A stretch of DNA of 64,000 bases from Halobacterium sp. KA-4 (GCF_021028995.1 NZ_JAJJZG010000003.1:1-64000); one strand, 5' to 3'. Shown: positions 22,065-32,158, counted from the stretch's first letter. Notes: generated by a model not told the origin, from the sequence alone. A program made the numbers and translations.

Positions 22065-22973
22065 CTACTGCGGGGGAATCGCGGTTTCGTCGGCGTTCGC
22101 GGCGAGCGCGCGCTTGACCGCCTGTACGTCCTCGCCGCCGGCTTCGGACTGGTTCTCCATCAGGACCGTCTCGCTGGGGAACAGGCGCTCGCCGACTTCG
22201 AGGCCGTGCTCGCGGGCGGTCGAGCCCGTAACCGTGAGGTAGACGCCGACGCCGACGTCCGCGATGGCGGCTTCCTCCTCGCGGCCCGCATCGGGGTAGA
22301 CGAACTCGACGCCCTGCGTGGCGTCCGTGCCGAGGACCGCGCGGACGAGGCGCTCGTAGCGCGGGCTGATGCAGACTTCTCCCTCGTAGGCCGCGAGGAA
22401 CGCGCGGTCGAGTTCCTCTGCGCCGACGGACTGCTTGGCCGCGGGCGTCGCCAGCAGCGTGTGGTAGACGGTGTCGCCGAGCCCCGAAATCACGCGGACG
22501 TCCGTGTCATGGGGGTCGATGCGGTCGTTCAGGTCAGCAATGGTCGAGAGCGGTTCGGGCTCCAGTTGGACGACCTCTTCGAGCACGAGGTCAGCGCTGT
22601 CGAACCCGAGCGCGAATTCGTGGGTGCGGAGCGCGCGGAACGGCTCCTCGCGGCCGACCAGTTGGACGGGCGTCCCCTCGACGTCGAGGGTCAGCGAGTC
22701 AAAGACGACGCGCCGGGGCTTACCCGCGCGGGCGTCCCGCAGCAGCGTGAAGTCCGGTTGGTGTGGTTCAGCGGGCTCGCTGTACTCGGCCAGGCGCTCG
22801 TAAACGCCGCGCTCAGCGTCCTGCTCGTCTTTCGTGACGGCCTTCTCGTAGCGCAGCGTCGACACCACGTCGTCGGCGACCGCGGTCGCGTCGGCGCGAG
22901 CGGCGAATCTGTCGAGTACGGCTTCCAGCGGCCGTCCCTTCCGCGGAACGGCGACGCGCACCGGCGCAGTCAT
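22065..22973 (-). CDS. HisG-like protein of unknown function
   Basis: 302 residues. The N-terminus VRVAVPRKGRPLEAVLDRF resembles the start of ATP phosphoribosyltransferase (HisG: R-I-A-V-P-x-K-G-R-L). The second domain has DTDVRVISGLGDTVYHTLLA. The usual HisG phosphate-binding signature is not evident, and no other histidine genes are next to it. It may be a paralogue with the same two-lobed substrate-binding fold but a different ligand. It is leftward and separated from both neighbours by 40-70 bases. Confidence 0.5.
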   Translation of the reverse strand: MTAPVRVAVPRKGRPLEAVLDRFAARADATAVADDVVSTLRYEKAVTKDEQDAERGVYERLAEYSEPAEPHQPDFTLLRDARAGKPRRVVFDSLTLDVEGTPVQLVGREEPFRALRTHEFALGFDSADLVLEEVVQLEPEPLSTIADLNDRIDPHDTDVRVISGLGDTVYHTLLATPAAKQSVGAEELDRAFLAAYEGEVCISPRYERLVRAVLGTDATQGVEFVYPDAGREEEAAIADVGVGVYLTVTGSTAREHGLEVGERLFPSETVLMENQSEAGGEDVQAVKRALAANADETAIPPQ

Positions 22974-23039
22974 GATAGGAGAAGAGAGCCGGCGAGCGCC
23001 GAAAACGGTTGTGATTCCCCCGGATGGGCGGTCGCGGCG

Positions 23040-24392
23040 CTACGTGCCGAAGACGTCCGAGAGCTGGTCGCGCCACTCCTCGATTTCGTCGACGTGCTCC
23101 TCGACGTCCTCGAGGTCCTCAGCGACGTCTTCGAGGTCGTCCTCGATTTCGTCGACCTCCATGACGGCGTCCTCAGTGTCTGCGAGGCGCTCATCGATGG
23201 CGTCGACGTCACCGCGCAGGCGTTCGAGGTCCTCGCGGAGGTCCTCGACTGCGCCAACGTCGTCTTCGACCGCCGCGACGCGTTCGCGGAGCTGCTCGCG
23301 GTCGCCGGCGGCGTCCTCGACGCTCGCCTCCACTTCCGCAACTTCGTTCGAGAGGTCGCCGAGTTCCGCGGACAGCGAGGAGACCTCATTCTCGACGTCG
23401 CTGACGAGCTGCTGGGCGGTTCCTTCCTCGTCGAGGAACTCCTCAAGGGCGTCCGTGTACGCTTCCAGTTCGGAGACGCGGCTCTGGAGGTGTTCGATTT
23501 CGACCTGCGTACTGTTGGGGACGCCGCCGAAGGCGTCCTGCAGGGTCGCGAGGTCGTCGTCGCTGACCTCGTCGTTGCGGATGGCCTCCGCGAGCGTCGC
23601 GACGAGGTCGCTGGCGTCGAAGCCGATCGATTCGGGCGCGGACTCTGCTTCAGCTCCCGCCTCTGCCTCGGCTTCCTCCTCGCCGAATCCTTCAGCCTCG
23701 GGCTCCTCTATCTCTTCTTCCTCGGCTGCGGACGGCTCGGGCTGCTCTGCCCCGTACCCTTCGGCCTCCGGCTCGGTTGGCGGTTCCTCCTCGAACGTCT
23801 CGTCCTCGACGTCCACAGGCTCCTCGTTGGCTTCGACTGCGGACTCCTCGTCGCTGCCGAGGTCGACGTCGCCTTCGAGGATTTCGGCGTCCTCCTCTTC
23901 GAGGGACTCGATGCCGCCCTCGATGTCGGCTTCTAGGCCGACCTCCTCGCTCTCCTCCTCGAGGCCGGGGACCGTCTCGCGCTCGCCACCCGCGAGTTCG
24001 CGGACGACCGATGTGGACTCCGGCGGGACGACCTCGTCGATATCCTCGCCCTCCAGTTTGATGGTCGGCGCGGAGAGGAACGGCGTCTCGTCTTGGCCTT
24101 CCTCCATGCGCACGCCGTATACGGTGGTGAAGGATTCGCCGGGCTCGATTTCGCGCTCGAAGCGGACGACGCCGTCGCCGCTGGCCGTCCAGTGCTCGCT
24201 GCCGTACTCGGGGTGGAAGCCGATTTGGTCGATGCCGAACTCGTCGGGGATCTCGTCGACGATGCGGAGCGTGACCGCGTCGTCTCGGTCGGAGTCGATG
24301 TCGAAGGCGACCGCCGGGACTGGGAAGTCCTCGGCGTTGAAGAACTTGCTGACGGTGACGCCGTCGGTCTCGACGACCGTTTCGTCACTCAT
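23040..24392 (-). CDS. Acidic coiled-coil protein
   Basis: 450 residues from the ATG at 24392 (MSDETVVETDGVTVSKFFNA); the 36-base upstream extension is unlikely. Residues 1-125 form a beta-rich domain. A long, extremely acidic Glu/Ala/Pro linker follows (about 130-265), then about 170 residues of heptad-patterned coiled coil (for example VSELEAYTDALEEFLDEEG and RLRGDVDAIDERLADTEDAV). There is no signal or anchor. Proteins with this plan occur across haloarchaea. A cytoskeletal or scaffold role is possible but not shown. Confidence 0.65.
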   Translation of the reverse strand: MSDETVVETDGVTVSKFFNAEDFPVPAVAFDIDSDRDDAVTLRIVDEIPDEFGIDQIGFHPEYGSEHWTASGDGVVRFEREIEPGESFTTVYGVRMEEGQDETPFLSAPTIKLEGEDIDEVVPPESTSVVRELAGGERETVPGLEEESEEVGLEADIEGGIESLEEEDAEILEGDVDLGSDEESAVEANEEPVDVEDETFEEEPPTEPEAEGYGAEQPEPSAAEEEEIEEPEAEGFGEEEAEAEAGAEAESAPESIGFDASDLVATLAEAIRNDEVSDDDLATLQDAFGGVPNSTQVEIEHLQSRVSELEAYTDALEEFLDEEGTAQQLVSDVENEVSSLSAELGDLSNEVAEVEASVEDAAGDREQLRERVAAVEDDVGAVEDLREDLERLRGDVDAIDERLADTEDAVMEVDEIEDDLEDVAEDLEDVEEHVDEIEEWRDQLSDVFGT

Positions 24393-24473
24393 CGGAACCA
24401 CCCGCGGGTTGGTCGTGCATACCACCACCTACGCGGACGAGGACTTAAATTACCCGCCGACTCTCGGCGTCAG

Positions 24474-25316
24474 TTACTCGTCTGTCACGTCCACGCGGTC
24501 GCCGATTTCTACGAGATCAAGGCGGCGCGGGAACGCGAAACTCCGGACGTGGTGGTGCAGCGCCTTCGGGTCCGCCGTCAGCCCCTTCCACATGTCCCAG
24601 TGGGAGGGCAGCAGGCGGTCGACGCGGAGGTCGCTGGCGGCCTTCACGACCTGATTCTCGTCGTTGTACCAGCGCGTGCGCTTGGGCTCGCGGCTCTGCT
24701 TGTCGGGGACGTTGCCGACCGCGCCGAACGCCAGAATTCCGAGGTCGACATCGTACTCGCGACCAAGGCGCTCGAACTCGTCGCTTGGCTTGGTGTCGCC
24801 GCCGTGGAAGATGGTGCCCGCATCGTGCTCAATGACGTACGAGACGGGATGGGTGGCGTCCGGGTCGTGGGCGGGTTCGACGTGAATCGTGAATTCGCCG
24901 ACCTCGAACGTGTCGCCCTCCGAAATCTCGTTGTACTGGTCGGTGTCGACGGCGTAGTTGTCGTCCCACGCCTCCTCACCGCGCGCGACCGCCAGCGAAT
25001 CGTCGGGCGCGTAGAACTCTGCCCCGGTTTCGGCGAGAATCGGTGCCTGACTCGGTCCATGCACGTGATCGGTGTGTTCGTGGGTGGCGAGCACGGCGTC
25101 GGCCTCGGTGACGTCCCGCGGGTCGAACGGCACCGGAATCATCCGGATGGTGCGCGGCGGGGACCCAGTCCCGAGGTAGGGGTCGATGAACAGCGTCGTC
25201 CCGTCCTCGCCCTTGAGGACGAAGCCGTTGCAGCCGAGATACCAGACCGCGACGCCAGCGGGCGTGGACTGCTCGACGGCCGTCGGCAGCCAGTCGCCCC
25301 AATCGGAGTGGACCAT
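24474..25316 (-). CDS. MBL-fold hydrolase, UlaG-like
   Basis: 280 residues with the metallo-beta-lactamase ligands in order: THEHTDHVHG (about 76-85), AHDPDATHP, FHGGDTKPS and PSHWDMWKG. The layout (YLGCNGFVLKGEDGTTLFID at the start, then the H-x-[EH]-x-D-H motif) is that of the UlaG/L-ascorbate-6-phosphate lactonase branch, Mn-dependent hydrolases of small phosphorylated sugars. No sugar operon is nearby, so the substrate is unknown. Cytoplasmic. Confidence 0.8.
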   Translation of the reverse strand: MVHSDWGDWLPTAVEQSTPAGVAVWYLGCNGFVLKGEDGTTLFIDPYLGTGSPPRTIRMIPVPFDPRDVTEADAVLATHEHTDHVHGPSQAPILAETGAEFYAPDDSLAVARGEEAWDDNYAVDTDQYNEISEGDTFEVGEFTIHVEPAHDPDATHPVSYVIEHDAGTIFHGGDTKPSDEFERLGREYDVDLGILAFGAVGNVPDKQSREPKRTRWYNDENQVVKAASDLRVDRLLPSHWDMWKGLTADPKALHHHVRSFAFPRRLDLVEIGDRVDVTDE

Positions 25317-25376
25317 ACCGTCGGGTCACTCGCGTCGCCCCCTAAGCGTTCCGGGGTTAGGTTGTGTAGAAAACAG

Positions 25377-25775
25377 TTAGTCCTGACAGCACGCGCCGGA
25401 CTCGCCGACGAAGTCGACGTCCAGCGGCTCCGAAATCAGGTCGTTGAGGAACTCGAATTTGGCTTCCAGTTCGTCCTGCGCGTCGAGGTACTCCGCCATC
25501 ACGGGGTGCTCGTGGAGGCGCTTCTGGGCGTCCTCGACGTTCTTGGCGTCCTCCTGAGTGGCGTCGCCGGTCTGTCTCGCGAGCATGAACTCCTGGCGGA
25601 GGTCCTCGAACTCGCTGATGCGCTGCTGGACTTCCTCGCTGTTCTCGACGGCGGCCTTCGTCTCCTCGTAGCGCTGGTACTCGGGGGACTCCTCGATGGC
25701 TTCGCCGAGCTGGCGCGCGATGTCGTCGGCCTTCGTAGTGCCGGTCGTGGCCGGGGAGTCGGAGTCGACGCTCAT
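25377..25775 (-). CDS. YlbF-family protein
   Basis: 132 residues, nearly all helical, fitting the YlbF/YmcA fold: ESPEYQRYEETKAAVENSEE, then QQRISEFEDLRQEFMLAR and LEAKFEFLNDLISEPLDVDF. The C-terminal GESGACCQD has a Cys-Cys pair near the end. In Bacillus these proteins form a complex that affects RNA processing and development and carries Fe-S clusters. The archaeal role is unknown. It is divergent from dph2. Confidence 0.75.
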   Translation of the reverse strand: MSVDSDSPATTGTTKADDIARQLGEAIEESPEYQRYEETKAAVENSEEVQQRISEFEDLRQEFMLARQTGDATQEDAKNVEDAQKRLHEHPVMAEYLDAQDELEAKFEFLNDLISEPLDVDFVGESGACCQD

Positions 25776-25876
25776 GCCTGGCGGTTGGCGCTCGGTCGGT
25801 TTGAAGGTGCCGGAAGCGGGGGCGGTCGCCCCCGGAACCGCCGAGGTTAAACGAACGAAGCCTGTATCGCGGTGTA

Positions 25877-26914
25877 ATGAGCCACGAAGAGACCCGTTCG
25901 GCAGGAGACCTCCGGAACACCGGACTCTCCCTGAAACACGACCGAACGTGGGACTACGAACTCGACCGCATCGTGGAGGCGGTCGAGGAGCGCGACGCGG
26001 AGAAGGTCGGCCTGCAGTTCCCCGAGGGGCTGAAGCGCAGCGCGCCCGGGGTCGCCGATGACCTCCGCAAGCTGCTCCCCGACGACACGCGCGTGATGAT
26101 TTCGGGGCAGCCGTGCTACGGTGCCTGCGACCTCGACACGTACATGATGCGGCGGACGGACGTCTTCGTCCACTTCGGCCACTCCCCGATGAAGGAGTCC
26201 GAGAAAATCATCTACGTGCCGCTGTTCTCGAACGTCGACGTCGAACCCATCATGGAGCAGTCCCTCGAGGAACTTGACGAGGAGGACGTCGGGCTCGTCA
26301 CGACCGCCCAGCACATGAACCTCTTCCCGGAGATGAAAGAGTGGCTGACCGAGCGCGGCTACGAGGTCCACACGCGGAAGGGTGACGACCGCCTCACCCA
26401 CGAGGGACAGGTGCTCGGTTGCAACTACGCGAGCGCGGATATCGACGCTGACCAGGTGCTGTACGTTGGCGGCGGGAAGTTCCACCCGCTCGGCCTCGCG
26501 ATGGAGCACCCCGAGAAGAAGGTCGTTATCGCCGACCCCGTCAACAACTCCGTCTCCGTCGCGGACACGGAGAAGTTCCTCAAGCAGCGCTACGCTACCG
26601 TCCACAAGGCGATGAGCGCCGAGAAGTGGGGCGTCATCTTCTGCACGAAGATCGGCCAGGGTCGCTGGGACCAGGCCAACGAAATCGTGGAGAACAACGA
26701 CAACGCCTACCTCATCACGATGGACGAAGTCACGCCGGACCGCCTCCGGAACTTCGACATGGACGCGTTCGTGAACACGGGCTGTCCGCGCATCACGACC
26801 GACGACGGCCCGCAGTTCCACAAGCCGATGGTGACCCCCGGCGAGTACGAGATTGCGGTGGGCAACAAGCCCCTCGAAGACCTTTCCTTCGACACGTTCC
26901 ACGGCACCTGGTAA
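25877..26914 (+). CDS. dph2: Diphthamide synthase step 1 enzyme (Dph2)
   Basis: 345 residues. This radical-SAM-like enzyme transfers the 3-amino-3-carboxypropyl group of S-adenosylmethionine to a histidine of elongation factor 2. Three widely spaced cysteine sites hold its 4Fe-4S cluster: SGQPCYGACD (Cys80/84), GQVLGCNYAS (Cys182) and NTGCPRITTD (Cys303). Length and order match archaeal homologues, which work as homodimers. TATA-like sequence is not obvious upstream. It is convergent with the histidine kinase gene, with one base between the stops. Confidence 0.93.
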   Translation: MSHEETRSAGDLRNTGLSLKHDRTWDYELDRIVEAVEERDAEKVGLQFPEGLKRSAPGVADDLRKLLPDDTRVMISGQPCYGACDLDTYMMRRTDVFVHFGHSPMKESEKIIYVPLFSNVDVEPIMEQSLEELDEEDVGLVTTAQHMNLFPEMKEWLTERGYEVHTRKGDDRLTHEGQVLGCNYASADIDADQVLYVGGGKFHPLGLAMEHPEKKVVIADPVNNSVSVADTEKFLKQRYATVHKAMSAEKWGVIFCTKIGQGRWDQANEIVENNDNAYLITMDEVTPDRLRNFDMDAFVNTGCPRITTDDGPQFHKPMVTPGEYEIAVGNKPLEDLSFDTFHGTW

Positions 26915-26915
26915 G

Positions 26916-29132
26916 CTACTCTGCCGTTTCGACACCCGTAATTTCGAAGCGCGCACCGCCGTTCTCGCCGTCAGTAACCTCGATTTCCCAGCCGTGGGCG
27001 TCCACGAGTTCCGCGACGATGCTGAGCCCGATGCCGGTTCCGCGGTCGTTCGTCGAGTAGCCGTACTCGAAGACGCGCTCGCGGTCCCCCGCGGGGACGC
27101 CGGAGCCGTCGTCCTCGACGTAGAAGCCGTCGTCGAGGTCGCTGATCCGGACCGTGACGCAGTCGTCGGGTGGATTTTCTGAGGCGTGTTCGACTGAGTT
27201 GCGGAACAGATTCTCCAGTAGTTGCTCGAGGCGGCCTTCGTCTGCGCGCACCGTCAGCGCCGAGTCCGCGACGAGCGTCGCAGTCTGTGTCTCTACAGTC
27301 GCCCACGCGCGTTCGGCTACGGTGTCGAGTGCGACGTCGTCGAGGTCGGTTGCCGTGCGTCCCTGCCGAGCGAGCGCGAGGACGTCGTCGATGAGCGTGC
27401 GCATCCGTCCGTGGGCGCTGGCGACCCTTTCGAGGCGGTCGCTATCGTATTGTTCGCGAGCGAGTTCGAGGTTCCCCTCCGCGACGTTCAGGGGGTTGCG
27501 AAGGTCGTGGCTGAGGATATCCGCGAATTTATCGAGTTTGTCGCGTTCGCGGCGGAGCGCGCGTTCACGCTCCTTGAATTCCGTGACGTCCCGTGTGACA
27601 CCCACGAGATGTGTGACCTCACCGTCGACGACGACAGGGGAGATCGTCCCGGAGACAACAACGTCGCCGGCAGGGAACTCGAACACCTCCTCGAACTCGA
27701 CGGGCTCACGGCACTCGTAACACCGACGGTGGTGCGAGACCGTCTGGTCGCCGAGCGCCGAGTGGAACGCCTCGTGCTCAGTTTTTCCGACGATGTCGGC
27801 GGCCGACAGCCCGCTCATCTCCTCGTGGGCGCGGTTGAGTTGACGATAAACGAACTCGACGTCGCCGTCGTCCTTGACGACCTCCAGTAGGAACAGGCCG
27901 TCCTGGGCGTTCTCGAAGACCGTCTCGTACTGGCGTTTCAGCCGGCGGAGTTGGGCTTCGCGTTCCTCGCGCTCGCTGATGTCGCGGCTGATGGCGAGGA
28001 ACTGGCGCTCGCCGTCGACTTCCAGCTCCGTGAGGTGGACTTCGACGGGGAACGTCGAGCCGTCTACGCGCTCGAACTCGGCCTCGAAGCGCCGGAGGCC
28101 GCCGTGCTCCATCCCGGCTTCCATCGCCATCACCGACTCGCGGTCGGTCGTCGTGTCCACGTCCCAGACGAATTGGCCGACGAGTTCGTCGGCTGCGTAG
28201 CCAAGTTCCTCGCAGATGCGTTCGTTGACGTCGACGATGACGCCGTCGGCGTCGTGGATGTTCACCATGTCCGGGGAGTTCTCGAAGAGGGCTTCGAGGC
28301 GCTCGGAGTCGCGTTCGAGGCGGTGCTGGCGCTCGCGCTGCTGGGTGATGTCCGTGATGAACCCCTCGATGCCGCGCAGGTCGCCGGCGGCGTCGTAGAT
28401 GCCGCGGCCGCGCTCCCAGACGTGCTTTCGGTTGCCGTCCTGCGTCTCGATGCGGTACGTGACCTCGAAGGGCTCGCAGTCGTCGAGGGCGTTCTGGACC
28501 GCGGTCCACATCGCCTCGCGGTCGTCGGGATGGATGATTTCCTCGCCCCAGACGACGTCGCCAGCTTCGAGCGCGGCCGCGGGGTAGCCCGTGAGTTGCT
28601 CGCACTCGCCGCCGACGTACTCCATCGGCCAGTCGGGTTTGTTCCGGCAGCGGTACACCATCCCGGGGAGGTTGCTGACGAGGGTTTCGAGGCGGCGGTT
28701 GCGCTCGTCGAGTGCGCGCTCGGAGCGTCGCTTCTCGACGGCGTTCTGCACGCGGTTCGCCAACACGGTGTACTGCTCGGTGCTGCTCTCCTTCTGGAGG
28801 TAGTCGGTGACGCCGGCGGAGATGGCGTCGCTGGCGACTTCCTCGCTGCCCTTCCCCGTGAACAGAATGAACGGCAGTTCGGGAAAGTCCTCGCGGACGG
28901 TTTCAAGGAACTCGATACCGTCCATCTCCGGCATATCGTAGTCGGAGACGATGCAGTCGACGTCGTGTTCGGCGAGGTGGGCGAGTGCGTCCGTCGTGGT
29001 GGTTACGGCGGTCACGCCGAGTCGGGATTCGACGCGCTCCAGGTACGTGCTGGCGAGGTCGCCGAGAGCCTCGTCGTCGTCCACGTGGAGGACGTGAATC
29101 AACCCGGCCGTCGCACTCGTCCCGGCATCCAT
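26916..29132 (-). CDS. Hybrid sensor histidine kinase, REC-PAS-PAS-PAS-HisKA-HATPase
   Basis: 738 residues. An N-terminal receiver domain (about 12-125) has the acidic pocket DDD (18-20), phospho-acceptor Asp64 in VSDYDMPEMDG and Lys94. Three PAS domains follow (about 145-262, 278-390 and 400-520), then a HisKA dimerisation domain with the phosphorylated His in DILSHDLRNPLNVAEG, and a HATPase domain with N-, G1- and G2-type boxes (FRNSVEHA, EDDGSGVP, RGTGIGLS). No membrane helices are present, so it senses something inside the cell. A Cys-rich HHRRCYECREP stretch in the third PAS is a possible cofactor or metal site. This receiver-first layout is common in haloarchaea. Confidence 0.93.
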   Translation of the reverse strand: MDAGTSATAGLIHVLHVDDDEALGDLASTYLERVESRLGVTAVTTTTDALAHLAEHDVDCIVSDYDMPEMDGIEFLETVREDFPELPFILFTGKGSEEVASDAISAGVTDYLQKESSTEQYTVLANRVQNAVEKRRSERALDERNRRLETLVSNLPGMVYRCRNKPDWPMEYVGGECEQLTGYPAAALEAGDVVWGEEIIHPDDREAMWTAVQNALDDCEPFEVTYRIETQDGNRKHVWERGRGIYDAAGDLRGIEGFITDITQQRERQHRLERDSERLEALFENSPDMVNIHDADGVIVDVNERICEELGYAADELVGQFVWDVDTTTDRESVMAMEAGMEHGGLRRFEAEFERVDGSTFPVEVHLTELEVDGERQFLAISRDISEREEREAQLRRLKRQYETVFENAQDGLFLLEVVKDDGDVEFVYRQLNRAHEEMSGLSAADIVGKTEHEAFHSALGDQTVSHHRRCYECREPVEFEEVFEFPAGDVVVSGTISPVVVDGEVTHLVGVTRDVTEFKERERALRRERDKLDKFADILSHDLRNPLNVAEGNLELAREQYDSDRLERVASAHGRMRTLIDDVLALARQGRTATDLDDVALDTVAERAWATVETQTATLVADSALTVRADEGRLEQLLENLFRNSVEHASENPPDDCVTVRISDLDDGFYVEDDGSGVPAGDRERVFEYGYSTNDRGTGIGLSIVAELVDAHGWEIEVTDGENGGARFEITGVETAE

Positions 29133-29211
29133 GGGCTCACATCGGGGCGTCTCAGGAAATAACGACGGGGTTGACCCACGATGTCTAATTACTACTGGGC
29201 ATTAGCAAACC

Positions 29212-29222
29212 TTTTTGTATTT
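29212..29222 (+). promoter_or_regulatory. TATA box for the gene at 29245
   Basis: TTTTTGTATTT is centred 28 bases before the ATG at 29245, consistent with a leaderless transcript and supporting that start over longer frames. Confidence 0.6.
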
Positions 29223-29244
29223 CCCCCATGTATGTGTGAGTAGC

Positions 29245-29631
29245 ATGAGCACGTCACGCCGAACCAGCCCCATAGAGGGCTGTCGCCCCACCGACTCCAC
29301 CCCCGTGACCGTCGACGCAGACACCATCGCTGGCGCATCCCGCGAGGATCTCCGCACGCTCGCCGACGACCTCGCCGACGAGGGCTACGTCCCCGCGGAA
29401 GTCGCCGTCAACGCCGCCTTCGACGAGGACTGCTCGCTGGCCACCCAACGCGAGGCCGACCGTCTCCGCGAAGTCATCGAGAACGCCTCCTTCCTCGGTG
29501 CGAACCGCCTCACCGTCGACGTGCGCGAGGCCGCCGCCCCCGAGAAAGTCCGCCCCGCGCTCTCCGCGGTCGCGGAGCGCGCGCGCCGCGACGGTCTCGC
29601 CGTCGACGTCGACGGCCTCTCCCTGAACTGA
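29245..29631 (+). CDS. Small conserved-looking haloarchaeal protein
   Basis: 128 residues from the ATG at 29245, supported by a TATA box 28 bases upstream. It is mostly helical: SREDLRTLADDLADEGYVPA and then AFDEDCSLATQREADRLREV, followed by a strand and a last helix. There is one cysteine and no signal. The fold suggests a small soluble alpha/beta protein. I do not recognise the family. It is followed 55 bases later by the METTL5-like methyltransferase and may be transcribed with it. Confidence 0.65.
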   Translation: MSTSRRTSPIEGCRPTDSTPVTVDADTIAGASREDLRTLADDLADEGYVPAEVAVNAAFDEDCSLATQREADRLREVIENASFLGANRLTVDVREAAAPEKVRPALSAVAERARRDGLAVDVDGLSLN

Positions 29632-29685
29632 CGCTCTCTCTTTCGTGACGGAGCTTTCTTCGACCCCGGAGCCCTCGCCTCGGGC

Positions 29686-30306
29686 ATGAAGCGCGCGCTC
29701 GAACAGCGCCTCTCGGCGGTCGAAGGGTTCCGCGACCCGAGTGCCGCGCTCGAACAGTACCCGACACCCGCGGACCTCGCCGCCCACCTCCTCCACCTCG
29801 CCGACCTCCACGGCGACCTCGCCGGCCGCACCGTCGCCGACCTCGGCACTGGCACGGGGATGCTCGCGCTCGGTGCCGCCACCCGCGAGCCCGAACGCGT
29901 CCTCGCGATCGAACGCGACCCGGACGCGCTCGCCGTCGCCCGCGAGAACGAACCGCGCGTCGACCCCGCAGTCGGCGTCGACTGGCTGCTCGGGGACGCG
30001 ACGCGGCCGCCGCTGGCGAGCGTGGATACGGTCGTGATGAACCCTCCGTTCGGCGCGCAGCGCGGCAGCGAACACGCCGATCGCGCGTTCCTCGCCGCGA
30101 CCGCCGGGATTGCCGGGGTCTCGTACTCGATTCACAACGCCGGCAGCAAGTCGTTCGTGGAGTCGTTCGCCGCCGACGAGGGCGGCGAAGTCACGCACGC
30201 GTTCGCCGCGGAACTCGACGTCGCTCGCCAATTCGAGTTCCACACGAGCGAGCGCGAGCGCCTCGACGTCGAAGCCTTCCGCATCGAGTGGGCGGGCTAC
30301 TCGTAG
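29686..30306 (+). CDS. METTL5-like SAM-dependent methyltransferase
   Basis: 206 residues. The SAM-binding motif I is VADLGTGTGMLALGA (about 49-63). The catalytic NPPFG (about 117-121) marks amino-group methylation of a base, and EQYPTP near the start binds the substrate-facing loop, as in METTL5. Eukaryotic METTL5 methylates N6 of an adenosine in 18S rRNA; an rRNA target is plausible here. The gene overlaps the convergent rhomboid gene by ten bases at their 3' ends. Confidence 0.88.
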   Translation: MKRALEQRLSAVEGFRDPSAALEQYPTPADLAAHLLHLADLHGDLAGRTVADLGTGTGMLALGAATREPERVLAIERDPDALAVARENEPRVDPAVGVDWLLGDATRPPLASVDTVVMNPPFGAQRGSEHADRAFLAATAGIAGVSYSIHNAGSKSFVESFAADEGGEVTHAFAAELDVARQFEFHTSERERLDVEAFRIEWAGYS

Positions 30307-32066
30307 GACTCCCTGCTCGCGATACTGATAGTCGTGTTCTCGTGTTCGGCGAGCACCCGGCTCCCGTTTCGCACGAACGTCAACCCGCCGGCCTCGTTTG
30401 TCTCGTTCTGTCTCGGAATCCCCGTCGAGCCGATAACCGTCTTGTTGCGCAGGACGTTGAGGTCGATACCGCCGCTCGACGACGTCACGCGCACCTGTCG
30501 CCCGGCGACGACCGGATCCGCGGTAGCGTTCTCGGAACTGTAGACGTGCCGCGTCTCGTCCTCGGGCGGCGTGACGTAGACGTTGTAGACGGCGCTCGCA
30601 CCCGCGGGGACCCAGCCGCGTCGGTGGACGCCGACGGACTCCTTCCAGCCGACGCCACCGACGGTGACGGACTGGTCACCGTAGAACCCGAGTCTACTCG
30701 CGCTCACCTCCTGTGTCCAGATGTCGCGCTCGGGGTTGGCGACGATGACGCCGCTCGCGGAGACGTTCGTCGCCTGCGAGAAGTACGGGATATCCACGCC
30801 GGAGACGCGTTCGTTGGTGACGTCTTCTGCGTAAGTCACCTCGTAGCCGCGGACCTCCACGGGATCGCCGGGGAGGTCAGCGTCCGCGACGGTGGTGAAG
30901 TTCACCGGCACAGCAACCATCGACATTGTCACGACGGGCAACAGCAACACGACGAACGCGGCCTTCCGCGTGGAGACGTCGCCGAACAGCGTGCTCGTGT
31001 CGGCGCGCACGGCGGCGGTCAGCAGGACGGCGAGCGCGGCGACGAGCAGCACACCGAGGGCGCGGAAGAGCACGTACTCGTCGGTAGCTCCATACCACCA
31101 CACCGCCCACAGCGACATCGACGCCGCGAGCACGACCGCGCCGAACCAAATGCGGGCGGCGGAGGGCCGATTCTCGCGTCGGACGACGAGCGCAGCGGCG
31201 AGCACCGCACCGACGAGGAAACCAAAGAGGTGGCCCTGTACGGAGATACCCGCCCACCACGGCGTCGAAAAGGACGGCGAGGCGGAGGCGTACGTAATCG
31301 GATCGTGGACAACCGTCCACAAGAGGGACAGCACCTCGCGGACCGACACGGCGAGCACGGTCGCCAGCGGGAAGCGAACGAGCGCGAACCCTGCGAACGC
31401 GTAGACGACGCCGGAGAAGCCGATAGTTGCGCCCCACGAGAACACGCCGGTCAGCAGGCCGACGCCGAAGACGGCCGCCGGGAAGACGACGAGCGCGCGG
31501 ACGTAGGGGTTGGTGCGCCACGAGCCGAACGAGGACTCGCCACGCTCGGTCGGGTAGTGCGAGAAAGCGTACTCTGCCAGCGGCGCGAGCGCAACCGTCG
31601 CGAGGAGGTTCCCCGTGACGTGGCCGAGGCTGGCGTGAGCGAACGCCGACGTGACGGTCCCGAGTGGGTAGAAGTACGACCACGAGACGAACGGCACGAC
31701 CAGTGGCGCGCCCGCCGCACCGAACTGGACGACCAGGTAGAATGCGGCGACCGCGACGACAACCAAGAGCGTACCCCACGGAATCCCGAACAGGAGTCGG
31801 CTGCGGATGCGGCGCACAGCGGCACGACCTTCCCCTACTGAGAGCACGCCCACGCCAGTTGCGACGAACGTGACGACGGCCGCGTACGCGGCGGCGGTCC
31901 AGACGTCGACCGTTTCCAGCGCCGCCGCGGCGGCAATGCCGACGAGCACGGCGACGGGGGCGGCACACGCGAGCGAAGAAAACCGACGGAACCGCGGCAC
32001 CACGGCGGTCACCGCAAGGAGGGCAAGCGTCGTCGCAACGACGACGACCACCGGCGAGACGTTCAT
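30297..32066 (-). CDS. Rhomboid-family intramembrane serine protease with C-terminal domain
   Basis: 589 residues. About ten hydrophobic segments lie in the first 395 residues. The catalytic dyad is Ser218 in [12 protein letters not shown] and His279 in [11 protein letters not shown], and the conserved [12 protein letters not shown] lies at about 144-155. The remaining 195 residues are a beta-rich, Asn/Thr-rich domain outside the membrane, not part of the classic rhomboid core. It may present substrates or bind surface glycoproteins. Rhomboids cut membrane proteins within the bilayer, and in haloarchaea they have been linked to surface-protein maturation. Confidence 0.9.
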   Translation of the reverse strand: MNVSPVVVVVATTLALLAVTAVVPRFRRFSSLACAAPVAVLVGIAAAAALETVDVWTAAAYAAVVTFVATGVGVLSVGEGRAAVRRIRSRLLFGIPWGTLLVVVAVAAFYLVVQFGAAGAPLVVPFVSWSYFYPLGTVTSAFAHASLGHVTGNLLATVALAPLAEYAFSHYPTERGESSFGSWRTNPYVRALVVFPAAVFGVGLLTGVFSWGATIGFSGVVYAFAGFALVRFPLATVLAVSVREVLSLLWTVVHDPITYASASPSFSTPWWAGISVQGHLFGFLVGAVLAAALVVRRENRPSAARIWFGAVVLAASMSLWAVWWYGATDEYVLFRALGVLLVAALAVLLTAAVRADTSTLFGDVSTRKAAFVVLLLPVVTMSMVAVPVNFTTVADADLPGDPVEVRGYEVTYAEDVTNERVSGVDIPYFSQATNVSASGVIVANPERDIWTQEVSASRLGFYGDQSVTVGGVGWKESVGVHRRGWVPAGASAVYNVYVTPPEDETRHVYSSENATADPVVAGRQVRVTSSSGGIDLNVLRNKTVIGSTGIPRQNETNEAGGLTFVRNGSRVLAEHENTTISIASRESYE

Positions 32067-32158
32067 ATCACTACGTGGCTGGCCCCGGCCGCATAAACAG
32101 TCCGCCCGCGAGCCAACGGTTCGAAACGTTGAAACGCGCCACGAGCGAACCCATATAC

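Noticed and set aside
21753-23936. A 727-codon plus-strand open frame
   Set aside because: It is antisense to the CapA-like, HisG-like and coiled-coil genes; long antisense frames are expected in GC-rich DNA with this codon bias.
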